From Ampelocalamus luodianensis (Eukaryota > Streptophyta > Magnoliopsida > Poales > Poaceae), in NCBI GenBank assembly GCA_036346255.1, contig CM070638.1, forward strand, positions 36,208,394-36,272,393: a stretch of 64,000 nucleotides of DNA, given 5' to 3'. Shown here piece after piece: positions 47,994 through 57,985 of this stretch. A program made the translations under genes and the position numbers. Position 1 is the first letter of the stretch. Each line of letters begins with the position of its first letter. The notes beneath the pieces were generated by a model. That model was not told where the DNA came from. It worked only from the letters and a program-made list of their open reading frames with translations, and did not search any database.

Positions 47994-49031
47994 ACGAACT
48001 GGCACTGCCCAACAAAGTGGAGTGGTGGTAATGTTGACAGGGTCGGCAGCATAGTGCCGACAACGGGGTGGCTTGGGCGACGGCTCTTAATGGCCGAATG
48101 ATAGCTGCCACCCACACGCCCTGTTTTGACCATTGCTGGTCGTGTGAGCAGTGAGCTAACAGGATGAGGGGTTAGTGGTCTCAGAGTGGAAATACATAAT
48201 ACATGTATTTCCCTAAGTCAAGGTCCTCAGACATTAGAATTATTTGTTCTAGTGCTATTCACTTCGTTGAGAAGATATGATGCAGTCAAATCAAGACTTG
48301 AGAAGGCAACCAAGAAGCGCAACAATAGTTATCTCATAAAAAAAGTCTTAAAAACCCCACGTTTTTGCCTTTATGAATTTTTGGGCTGTTACAACAGTAC
48401 TGGTCGTAACCGAGTGCTGTTGGAATCGATTAATGTTCAAAGGCTTTGACTGCCTGGTCGAAAGCTTTGACTACCTGGTCGAAATCGAGTAACTGTCAAA
48501 ATTGAGTAACTGGTCAAAATCGATGAACAGTACTCGTAGATGATTTCAAAAGGCTGAGAGGGTTGTGAAATTTTTAGACAGAGTTCTGAAGCTCCAAAAA
48601 TCCTAAAATTTTTATGAGAGACTTCTGACTCTAAGATCAACCTTGTGTAAAATTCTAGAGTTTTTCATACACTGCATTTCCCTCTAGAAATGATTCAAGG
48701 TTCTGTCCTAGGTTTTGACCAAGGATCAAGCTGGTTTGACTATCCCCTTAAGAATAGCAAATAAAATCTAAAAATTTTGAATTTTTTTTAAGAGGAGTCA
48801 CTAGGAAGTTCTAGGACCTAGGAAAAATAATCCTAGGGGATGATCACATGTTTTTCCTAAAAAGTATCAAAGGGTTATGCTTCTAGTGAATTGAAGCTTT
48901 TAGTTTTTGAATTCAAGAAATCCTTTAAAAGAATTTCCAGAAAATTCAAATAACAACATGATGCAATCAATGTTTTAATTTCTACTCATTTTTATACCTT
49001 TGAAATACAAACCAAGTTTTGGGATGTTACA

Positions 49032-49531
49032 GAAATGTTGAGGAAACTATGAATAATTGTGCATTGATAAGCATCGTTGCATTTGAAAGGTGATCATGTT
49101 GATCACAACTCCACAGGAGTGGAGGAGGCCCTCGATCCTTGAGGAGGATGGGCTTGAGAGTGTCCATCAATGGGTGAACACTCATGCTATACCGGTATAC
49201 GCAAAATAAGTGCATGTGGACATGTAGTACAGAGATGCATGGAACGAAAGGTAGTTGATGATTGTGTATGTGAATAAAGAAAGAGAATTGAATGATTGAG
49301 CATGAGAATAAAGAAAAGTGAACAATTGATGTTAATGATGATATTGTGTACTGCTGTTTAAGCAATGTTTATTGTTTATTACTGTACTTGCTGAGTCGTG
49401 GAATCACCCTTGCTCTAATGTTATTTTTAGGTGATCGTTGACGATGCTTCACTTGGGAAGGGTTAACACTTGGAACATTGCATACACTCACTTTCCATGA
49501 GAAAACTTTGCCTTAGCATGATGGTGTTACA
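49032..49531 (+). repeat. LTR G, right-hand fragment, E-family
   Basis: This fragment contains the family stem-loop remnants (CCACAGGAGTGG, ACACTCATGCTATACCGGTATA), the GTACTTGCTGAGTC phrase and the ..TTTTTAGGTGATCG.. motif shared with S (24545..24605) and I (43041..43092). It ends GATGGTGTTACA at 49531. Its left part is separated by element A, whose first flanking bases here are GAAAT. It is itself inserted in the left LTR of element F. Confidence 0.75.
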
Positions 49532-50067
49532 CTTCTTCATAAAACCTTATAACAAGCAAAGTAGAGGCATTAGGTAGCAATTCATTCTTATAGAAATCAA
49601 TGCATAGCTCATTGAGGAAAAGATTCACCTCTTCCTTAATTTGATGTGTGTTCTAGGGATATCCACATGGTAGGTTGTTTACAACTAGAGTCCAAGAAAG
49701 TTGTAAAGTTCAACTTTACAACTCATTACTTAATGTCTAAGAAAGATGATGGCCTAAGCGATAACATCATATATTTGTGGACATAAGCGGTGACATCATC
49801 TGGTTTGCTGACACATGCGATGACATCATATACTTCATGGCAAAGTATGCTGACACGTGCGATGACCTCTTCATGCTGATCTTCTGTGGTTACACACAAT
49901 CTTCTGTGGCTATGATGACATATGCGCTTACATCACAGCCATGATGATCTTCTGTGGTTTTACGATCTTCTATTGCTATGGGACTACATGCACCAGAGAG
50001 TGCACACAACTTTAATGCAGTAACTTGAGACGAAGACGATGTACCTGTGCTAGGTGTCTCCTCATCA
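49532..50067 (-). repeat. 3' LTR of element F, partial
   Basis: Shared with 53200..53712, including direct motifs with GATGACATCAT and GATCTTCTGTGG repeated several times. It ends CTCATCA; on the minus strand a GAAGAAGGGGAGGA polypurine tract at about 50068..50081 follows. Confidence 0.88.
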
Positions 50068-50500
50068 TCCTCCCCTTCTTCAAGAAAATCCGTCCTTGGC
50101 TTTTAATGGCCTGAAAGTGTACTAAACAAAGAGAACAACGTATATGTATGGTAGATGTATTTATCATCTGTTTTAGTTCTCCATTTGTTTTGCACATTGT
50201 GTTTAGCAGAACAATAGCCATAACTACAAGATTCATATGACATATATAAGGTGTATGTGTAATTAGCACTGGCATTTTCATCATTCTCCCTCTTATGAGA
50301 AAAAGTCATCCTCGACTTTTGAAAGCAAGTTAATCCTCGATTTCAACCTCTTTAGATGATGTAGGTTCTATAGGTTGCATTTCTTCGTGATCTAACCACG
50401 GGGCAGCAAGCACTCCATCTCCAACCGTGGTTATCCCCTCGTGTTTTACTTCCAGCGGTGCCAGTTGTTGAACGTTCAACTCCTTGCCTTCAATGTCAAC

Positions 50501-50770
50501 CTACGCATTGTGAGAAACAATACTAGAAGTAGACATTAATGTGTTAGGTTTAGAATCAACCTCACTTTGTCTATCATCTATGTCTCTCTTTTCTTTTGGT
50601 GTATCTCTCACATTCTCAATTTGGATGCTCTTAACTTTACATTTGGTGGAATCACACAGCTCACTCTTTTTAGCACTCTCACTCAATTTCGCTATGTGGC
50701 TCTCATCCTCACATGGGTTTTGATACATCTGAAGCACTGTATGTAGTATTGGGATAGCACTACTTAACAC
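50501..50770 (-). pseudogene. F interior ORF fragment, unrecognised
   Basis: An 89-codon frame downstream of the gag fragment in element orientation. It is rich in S, K, E and D (KLSESAKKSEL, RDTPKEKRDIDDRQ) and has no zinc knuckle, protease or polymerase motif. It may be the hydrophilic tail of gag, separated by stops from the capsid part. Confidence 0.35.
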
Positions 50771-50958
50771 TTTAGTCGAAGGGGAAGTCTCATGCTCAAC
50801 TGTCTTTCATGAATTGACAGCTTAAGATTAAACCTAGCTTTGGAGTTCTCTTGGCTCTCTTGGTTTGGAGGCTTAAGAGTAAACATGGTTTTTAACTTTA
50901 CTTTGCTATCTTGGATTGGCAGTTTAAGACAAAACATGACTTTTGACTTTACTTTGTA

Positions 50959-51213
50959 TCAATCATGTGGTACAAATTCATTTTTCATGACCCTCTTCAA
51001 TTCTTTCCATGTTTTCACAAAGTGCCTCCTTGGATATTGCGTCCACCAATAATTTGCATAATCTTCAAATTCCATAGTGGCTCGTAACACCTTCCTAAAA
51101 CCAACATATTGCTGGTGCTTGAATTTCAATTCTATTTCTTTCTCCCAGTTGAGGTACTCGTCTGGATCATTACTTTCATAGAATGGAAGTTCTGTATACT
51201 CATAACCTGCCAT
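50959..51213 (-). pseudogene. gag: F gag capsid fragment
   Basis: From MAGYEYTELPFYES the frame runs through DPDEYLNWEKEIELKF, ATMEFEDYANYWW and TWKELKRVMKNEFVPHD, then a TGA stop. This is the retrotransposon gag capsid pattern (W..E.E, YA..WW, TW.ELK..M...F) of plant Ty3 elements. Intact relatives continue past the FVP motif, so the stop truncates it. An upstream ATG at 51240 would add nine residues; the MAGYEY start is preferred by motif position. Confidence 0.75.
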
Positions 51214-51425
51214 GGTTAGTGCAAAGCAAGAATAGCACAAATAGGTATTATTTATGTGGAATCACTTCCTCACTTCTTTCTTATCAACGTTCTTATGAAT
51301 GCTTGATGGATTGGTGAAGTGCATGTACTCTGGTAGCGGTAGACAGAGGTAGGTGATGAGTTGAGTAATTCAAGGCCCAAGTGTTGTAATTTGACAATGG
51401 CTATATGTGGAGCTTGGAGGGTTAG

Positions 51426-51714
51426 TGACGAGGATCTAATAATCCTCATTTTTATTATTCCATAAATCATGTAATATGACGTCACACGGCATACCCCTTA
51501 ATGACATAAGAGAAGAACAAGTCAAGTAGTCGTAAGTTCTCCTACGACTACCCCCCTAGTCGTAAGCATCTCTACGACTATAGAAATCTCTACCTCACTG
51601 GAGAAGGCCCGAACCTGTATAAAAATCCCTGTGTCTCCTTTGTCTGCGTGATCAATTGTGGAGACCCCCCGAATCAAATAATCTTTACGTAAGATCAGTT
51701 CTAAAACACCGATA
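51426..51714 (+). mobile_element. Short solo LTR Q, R-family
   Basis: It starts TGACGAGGATCTAATAAT and ends ACACCGATA, like LTR R (TGATGAGGATC...CATCGATA). Flanks are GTTAG and GTTAC, a TSD with one change. It shares the AAGGCCCGAACCTGTATAAAA phrase and GTCGTAAG palindromes with R but is only 289 bases, so much of the middle is missing. Confidence 0.7.
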
Positions 51715-52563
51715 GTTACTATAATCCTATGCAATTGAAATTCTAGATAATGTAAAGATAAATAATAATCCAAACTAGAAATTCAATACTTAGTTGCGAT
51801 CATGAAATTTAAGTGAAGATTATAGCAACTCACACGTAGAGATATTGTAACTTGAATGCAACCAAAGGAATGAGCTATATTACAAGATATAAGTGAATAA
51901 TAAAATAGCTCGTGTTGCACAAGTTGTAAGAAAGTACTAGCTTGATTGCAATTTTTAAATGGGCTATGGATTTGCACACTAGTATCACAAGCTATTCCCA
52001 CATTCTTGCAATGGAAAATGATATATAGAAAATATTATTGGCCAAAACTTTCTTCTCTTTCTTTGCTCCTTTTGCTTTCTTTGCTTCTTTTTTTTTTTCT
52101 TTTGATTCTTAGCTCCATTTTTTGGTACTATGGCCAAAAATAAAGATTAAAATAACATGCAAGAATTTGATAATATTATAAGCCAATCTTTGGAGAGGAT
52201 AGCAAGTGTGCAAAGCCCAAGAAATACTTCAAAAGATAGCCTTTAATTTAGGTGCAAAGTATTCGCAAATGATAGAATTGGCTATCAATGATATAAGTGA
52301 AATTTAGAATTATTATTTTTAGAATACCAACAGAAGAGCAAAACAAATCTAGCTTAAGGGTTATAGCTCTAATAAAGCAATGCAAATGAAACTTTTGGAC
52401 CAGCAAGCAAGCAAGATTCCAATGGATTAAAACCTAGCAATACTCAACAAAATTTTCAGTTGAATCTACAGTAAAGAACAACATTTTTATGGCCTTTGTT
52501 GGATAGGAAAGAAAACAATAACTATATAAATACTAGGGATACAAATCCTACCGTGTCAACCTT

Positions 52564-52577
52564 GAGCTCTGATACCA
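52564..52577 (-). other. Primer binding site of element F
   Basis: The minus strand reads TGGTATCAGAGCTC, a perfect plant initiator-Met tRNA primer site, two bases from the LTR. Confidence 0.88.
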
Positions 52578-52579
52578 AC

Positions 52580-53712
52580 TGATGTGGGGCGGGGTTTGGT
52601 CCGATCTTCACGATGTAGCATTAGAGATAATTGAACCCGTGCAACTTGATGAATGACACCACCAACCACCGTCTCTATTATGGCAACTTGTGGCACTCGA
52701 TTCACCCAACCACACGCTTCGATCCTTTGTCTAGTCACTCACGTGGAGTAAATATGTTCTAGCAATCACTGAGGCAACCACAAGAACGATGGAGGCAAGA
52801 ACTCTTAGATAATTCCCAATTCTAAGGGTGTGCAAATGACTCACACAAACCATAGAACAAGAAGTTCATTTCTGAAAATTTCAACTCTACCTTTACAAGG
52901 AGGGGTACCCTCCTATTTATAGGTTTCTGAGGCGGCGCTACAGTATGCCTATCACTACAGTACAACGGTTGCTATAGTATCGAGTTGTTACAGTGTTCTA
53001 TGGGATGCAATGTATTCTTTGTGTAGCAAGCAGGCTAGTTGGTTACACGCCTTTCGACAACAATTAAATTGGGATTGATTTCCTCTTAGTCAAGTCGGTG
53101 TTTGCTTCTTCCTGTGCTGGTTTTTTGTTATCTTCTTCGTCTTGGTTTCTTTGTTCTTGAAGTTGTAGTAGCATATTTTCCTTTGCCTTCAAAGCTTCTT
53201 CTTCATAAAACCTTATAACAAGCAAAGTAGAGGCATTAGGTAGCAATCCGTTCTTATAGAAATCAATGCATAGCTCATTGAGGAAAAGATTCATCTCTTC
53301 CTTAATTTGATGTGTGTTCTAGGGATGTCCACATGGTAAGTTGTTTGAAACTAGAGTCCAAAAAGTTGTAAAGTTCAACTTTACAACTCATTACTTGATA
53401 TCCAAGAACGATGATGACCTAAGCGATGACATCACATATTTATTGACATAAATGGTGACATCGTCTGGTTCGTTGACACGTGCGGTGACATCATATACTC
53501 CATGGCATAATATGCTGCCACGTGTGATGACCTCTTCATGATGATCTTCTGTGGTTGCATGATCTTCTGTGGCTATGATGATATATGCACTTACATCATA
53601 GCCATGATGATCTTTTGTGGCTATGGGACTACATGCACCAAAGAGTGCACACAACTTTAATGCAGCAAATTGAGATGGAGATGATGTACATGTGCTAGGT
53701 GTCTCCTCATCA
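52580..53712 (-). repeat. 5' LTR of element F
   Basis: This 1133-bp LTR starts TGATGTGGGGC and ends CTCATCA. Its 3' half (53200 onward) is the copy seen at 49532..50067. ORFs at 53064..53294 and 53391..53654 lie within the LTR and have no domain. Confidence 0.88.
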
Positions 53713-54292
53713 GGTTCGCCACGTCCATGGGGTTCCGTTTTTCTAGCTCACCGGCTGCCCGTCCCTTTCTCTCGCCGGTGCCATCATCTTTGCTTTGTTT
53801 AGAAAATCAGCACAATGAGCTCTCTTGATTTTCTCTCTCCACTGAATTATTATCATTTCATGTGAGTGCAAAATTTCGGATGTTCGTTCTCCTTTATACG
53901 AACTCCGACTCTGTCGATTCTCATTTCTAAATTCAGCCCCTTTCTTTTAGTTCTAATTTGGTAATTTTTTAATTTTATTTGGATTTGTTGTATTTATTTG
54001 GCTCTTTTCGCGCATATAGGTTCCAGCGTTTCTGAAAAATTCCTAGACCTATTGACTGAAGCATCTCAAACCTTCAACGAAGGCAAGTCATAGACCTTTG
54101 ATCATGTCATACCCATTTTATAAAATTATATTATTTTATATCAACATACATTTCTAGTTTTATAATAACTGTTTTCGGGAATAGTTAATTACCTAATTGC
54201 CGATATGCCTCCTTGAATAATTGTGAATGACATATATCATTGGACTCCATATGTTGGGTTCATTTTACTTGAACACACTACTACAGAAAAGG

Positions 54293-54560
54293 TCTTCACA
54301 GACGGTTTTGTGAGCCATCTCAGTTTGTGGGTTAGTAATGACATGAGGTCATCATAGATGGTTTTCGAACCGTTTGTAATACAGACTATCATATATGGTT
54401 ATTAACTCAGAACCATCTATGATAGTTGCCTATCACAGACAATTTAAGCTACAAACCATCTGTGATAGCTTATGTATCACAAATAGTTTGTAGCTTAAAC
54501 CGTCTATGATATATGATGTATAACAGACGGTTTGTAGCTGAAATCGTCTGTCATGACTTT
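54293..54560. repeat. CACTA subterminal repeats, left
   Basis: At least eight copies of ACAGACGGTTT/AACCGTCTGTGAT variants in alternating orientation. In En/Spm-type elements such repeats bind the element's own protein. Confidence 0.85.
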
Positions 54561-54606
54561 TCTCTATAATTGTCCAAGCAGTGGCTGCTTGTACCTTTAA
54601 AGCGGC

Positions 54607-54683
<77 letters not shown>

Positions 54684-54687
<4 letters not shown>

Positions 54688-54911
54688 CGTAGTCCTCAGA
54701 CACTTTGGGGTTGTTCAGCGACATGAGGAGGATTGGACAGCAACCACATGCAACTTTATCGAGCCCCTACAAGTTCAAGAAGCATGGCGGCCAAGAGCGC
54801 GTGGACATCCATGCTTCTTGAACTTGCAGGCTCGATGAAGTTGCTGTGGTGATTCTTGTCCAATCCTCCTCATGTTGCTTGGACGAGCCCCAAAAGTGGC
54901 TAAGGACTACA

Positions 54912-54914
<3 letters not shown>
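54684..54914. repeat. Foldback 1 between TA tracts
   Basis: Arms of about 105-115 bases pair across a short centre near 54790..54800. Shared blocks include CATGAGGAGGATTGGACA, CAAGTTCAAGAAGCATGG and GTAGTCCT.AG. It resembles microsatellite-associated MITEs such as rice Micron in lying directly between TA runs, but is not identified as one. Confidence 0.75.
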
Positions 54915-54969
<55 letters not shown>

Positions 54970-54973
<4 letters not shown>

Positions 54974-55318
54974 CTCTGGAGTATGTACTCCCACTTCTAA
55001 TATACCACTTAAACGAATATATTATACTTCTTTATCACTTTCAGTATACTTGAATATCAATTATAAGATACTCCAATGTGACTTGATCAGAAAATTTTTA
55101 TTGGAGTCCTTTATTTTTGCTATATACCGTTTTTCATACATAAAAGAAGTATATACACGGATTTTGGTATAAAATGTGGATTTTCATAAATTTTTTCATG
55201 GAACTCACTTTGGGGTATCTTATAATCATTATTGAAGTATACTCAAATTGATAAAGAGGTATAATCATATAGTTTAAGTGGTATATAAGAGGTGGAGTAC
55301 GCATTACTGAGTACCATA

Positions 55319-55320
<2 letters not shown>
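54970..55320. repeat. Foldback 2 between TA tracts
   Basis: A/T-rich arms of about 110 bases share ATATACCACTTAAAC, ATTATAC.TCTTTATCA and TTATAAGATAC.CCAA, with a centre near 55120..55190. The right arm ends in GTACCATACCA next to the TA run. Confidence 0.75.
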
Positions 55321-55401
<81 letters not shown>

Positions 55402-56192
55402 GTCGGTTTTAAAGGCACAAGCAGCCACTGCTTGGACACTTATAGAGAAGAGATCAGAAATGGAATGGTAGGATGTACCTGGGACGCAGGGACACAAGGG
55501 AGGAGAACTTGACCAGCGTGAACATGGTTACACAGACAAAGGTGAAATAAATGGCGAGAGGCAGGTGAAGAGATGTTGTAGTAGTTTTTAACTCATTTGG
55601 TGATCTTCTTTTGAAATGGAATAGCAATTTTAAAAGGTATAATTGACATATAAACATGTGAATCCTTCAGGTCATTTAAAAGACACATAATCTATAGACA
55701 ATATCACATCCAATTGCATTTGTGACATCAGTTAGCAATTCAATTGTATATCAGAATGTATAAATTTGTATGTGTACAGACTGATAAACTGAAGATCAAA
55801 GTGACAGAAGTTAGCAATTCAATAGAGCTCAAATATGAACTAATTATCAATTCAATTTCAGCATAAGACTATTAACATCATTGAATAGTTCAACAGAGCA
55901 TACAAATTTGCAATACCTCCTAGTGCTAAGCACAGACAAATCACACAGAGCATACAAAAATCAGTTATTGTGTCAGATTAACACATTAAGCAACCTAATA
56001 GAATCTATCCACAACTAGCAGCACCAGCAGTCACCCGAACACAACTCCATTCCCCACCTCCAGATCCATCCATCCATCCAGCCAGCCATCAGTCATAGAG
56101 GGCAAGACAGTAAGACCAAGGGTGTCCACATTGTAGATCGATTCACATGAATACTAACAACCCAAACCAATAGTTGATAGATCTATCTTACC

Positions 56193-56428
56193 TCGTTGTC
56201 GCCGGTGTCGGTGGTGAGGTAGTCGAGGCCGAGGTCGGTGGAGAGGGAGGATGCACTTGCGCGGACGAATGGGGAAGGAACGATAAGGTCGCATGAGCTA
56301 GGGAGAGGATGATGACACCGGCGGCGACAGGAACAAGGGCGGGGTCGACGACGGGGTAGGGGAGAAGGTGAGACTCGGGGGTGGCCGTCGGGGGGGGGGG
56401 GGAGGCCTCGAGTGGCAGACGATGTCAA
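56193..56428 (-). pseudogene. Captured first-exon-like gene fragment in the CACTA element
   Basis: A GC-rich, proline/arginine/serine-rich frame from ATG 56428 ends at a good splice donor (GAG|GTAAGA on the minus strand, near 56192). It is far more GC-rich than the surrounding transposon, as expected for a piece of host gene. No domain can be named. A G run of about 14 bases at 56391..56402 makes the frame unreliable. The following 700 bases (55455..56190) are A/T-rich and intron-like. Confidence 0.45.
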
Positions 56429-56516
56429 GGTGGGGAGGGAAACGGGCGAGAGTAATAGCGCTGGGGAGTAACGAGTTAGGGAGAAAACCCTAGCGGGCTT
56501 CTACTAATAAAGAGAT

Positions 56517-56735
56517 ATGACAGATAGTTCTATTATGGAACCATCAATGATACTTATCATAGACGGTTCCATAATAGAACCGTCAGTGATATGGTCTCAT
56601 ATGACAGACGATCCATAATAGAACCGTCTGTGATATGGTCTCATATCATAGACGATCCATAATAGAACCGTTAGTCATATGAGGCCATATCACTGATAGT
56701 TATATTATGGAACTATCTATGATAAGGTTGTTCAA
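56517..56735. repeat. Internal array of TCCATAATAGAACCGTC units
   Basis: Units of about 45-60 bases, in both orientations, contain (C/A)CATAATAGAACCGTC(A/T)GTGATATGG. They resemble the subterminal repeats but have their own CCATAATAGAA part. This may be the edge of an older nested CACTA relative. Confidence 0.65.
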
Positions 56736-57064
56736 AGTTCTATATTTTGAGTATATATATTGTCATATATACATTTACACATGACATGAAGAAATTATAT
56801 GTTTATATGTCAATTTTGTCATTTAAATACTGCTGAAAATTTGCTTTAACTATGATACATATCACAGATGGATATTTGTTCCACTAAACTGTTCGTGATA
56901 TATATATATATATATATACATATATAGTTCAACATGTATAGTAATTCGATCACCTCTAAACTAGATTTTTTTCATTTTGAATTTACATATGGCCAAACAG
57001 TGTGACTAGTCGCTTCTTACAAAGATTAAAAAAGGAGAGATAAACCTAAATAAACAAAGTTTTT

Positions 57065-57583
57065 CTAGTGGCAAAGGTAGGCTACTATCTCCGTTTTCAA
57101 AACTTCGTAGGCGGTGGCATCGGCATCGGACTGTTTGTGATCATCAGCACAAAATGTGTCCACCCGCTGACACGCTCGTTCGAGTGTCTCCCGAAGACCC
57201 TCCGACTGTTGAATCAAGAAGAATTGAGTCGATAAGCTCTCTTCCCTTGCTTGAGGGGTCTCAGCATGGTCAACTCGGTCGCCCGCCGCCTCAATTAAGT
57301 AGTTCAAGTGACGATGAGCTTCCTAGAGATGTGCAACATCGTTGTGGAGGACCACGTCTCGCTGGAAATGGGAGATCACTCGAAAGACGCGGCAGAGGAG
57401 GATGTCAAGATGGCGGAAGGTGGCCGCCACCTACTCTGGCAAATCCTCGGACAAAGGAGTGAGGACACTGTTGAAACAGTATCCTTCCACCGCATCCGTC
57501 AACGTACGACCGGAGAGATTCTCGTACAGTATGGCCAGGTAGGCCATCAATATCGGTGACAAGGAAACAAAAGAGGGAGCCAT
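57065..57583 (-). pseudogene. Helical protein gene with two amber stops, in the CACTA element
   Basis: From ATG 57583 one reading frame of 172 codons runs to TAG 57065, interrupted only by two TAG codons (near 57428 and 57330). Both would be CAG with a single C-to-T change. The translated parts are leucine/glutamate/arginine-rich and probably alpha-helical (YLAILYENLSGRTLTDAVEG, TQFFLIQQSEGLRETLERA). No family is recognised. It lies just inside the right subterminal repeats, so it could be a captured host gene or an old element-encoded protein. Confidence 0.55.
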
Positions 57584-57774
57584 TCTGCTTTGAAGAGTAC
57601 TAGAGTTATATGTGGGGATGATGATCATCTTCGATGGCGGATGATCATTTTTATAAAACAAGAAATAAATTCGGCGTGTGAGATAAAGAGATGCATCGGG
57701 GAGCTGAAGCAACATTGATGCGACAAAGAGACACATCGGCAACAAAGAAACTCATTAGGGAGCTGGAGCGGTAT

Positions 57775-57985
57775 TATCACAGACGGTTATAATTAATACC
57801 ATCTGTGAAGTCTACAATTATCACAGACAGTTCAAGTTTAGAACCGTCTGTGATACTTCACAGACGGTTTTCAATATGAACTGTCTGTGATATTACCTCT
57901 TCACAGACGATTTTTAGCGCATCCAATTACACAAACGGTCTCTAAACCAAAACTGTCTGTAATTGCATGTAATATAGACGGTTTT
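57775..57985. repeat. CACTA subterminal repeats, right
   Basis: Multiple TCACAGACGGTT/AACCGTCTGTGAT units in both orientations next to the right terminus. Confidence 0.85.

Larger units (their letters stand above)
27637..48393 (-). mobile_element. Solo LTR C, interrupted by element E and solo LTR H
   Basis: On the + strand it begins TATCGGACCCC (TG mutated to TA) and ends GGGCTGTTACA. The flanks are ACAAT (27632..27636) and ACAGT (48394..48398). Its own sequence is 27637..30028, 39523..39783 and 46971..48393, about 4.1 kb. Sequence continues cleanly across both insertions once one TSD copy is removed. A block of GGAGGTC units runs through all three parts. No internal domain remains, so it is a solo LTR. 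ORFs such as 28984..29445 lie entirely in LTR sequence and show no domain. Confidence 0.85.
5394..49031 (-). mobile_element. Element A, long-LTR non-autonomous (LARD-like) retrotransposon
   Basis: Its left (3') LTR fragment is 5394..7004. The interior is 7005..8048 plus 20289..21906 (about 2.7 kb once B is removed). The right (5') LTR is 21907..49031 with nested insertions. Removing S and C leaves an LTR of about 4.15 kb. The interior begins with a polypurine tract and ends with an initiator-Met primer site but shows no gag or pol. LTRs above 4 kb with a short non-coding interior match the class called LARDs (large retrotransposon derivatives). It would need proteins from an autonomous relative. 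The start of its left LTR is cut off by D or lies outside the window. Confidence 0.7.
21907..49031 (-). repeat. 5' LTR of element A with nested insertions
   Basis: It starts TGTGAGAGCCGCCGG and ends TTGGGATGTTACA at 49031. The LTR proper consists of 21907..22758, 24970..27636 and 48399..49031 (about 4.15 kb). The pieces between are solo LTR S and solo LTR C. When S and C are removed with one TSD copy each, the sequence reads through smoothly; for example the AACAAT before C joins ACTGGTCGTAACC after it. GGTCGTAACC-type repeats lie on both sides of C (27300..27636, 48399..48540). Sequence at 26340..27270 has no credible gene. Confidence 0.85.
49532..53712 (-). mobile_element. Element F, gag-only LTR retrotransposon, left end interrupted
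   Basis: The partial 3' LTR (49532..50067) matches 53200..53712 closely. The interior is about 2.5 kb with a gag fragment but no pol. The 5' LTR is 52580..53712, next to an initiator-Met primer site. LTR ends are TGATG...CATCA. The left LTR is cut by LTR G, so everything left of 49532 lies inside F. The lack of protease and reverse transcriptase makes it non-autonomous. Confidence 0.85.
54558..55455. repeat. Composite inverted repeat built around three (TA)n tracts
   Basis: Outer arms 54558..54612 and 55399..55455 (sharing GTCCAAGCAGTGGCTGCTTG) face each other. Between them, in order, are (TA)n 54611..54683, a foldback, (TA)n 54915..54969, a second foldback, and (TA)n 55321..55398. ORFs here encoding IYIYIY runs are products of the TA tracts. 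Confidence 0.85.

Noticed and set aside
54581..55497. Several ORFs encoding IYIYIY runs
   Set aside because: They are translations of (TA)n tracts in the foldback region.
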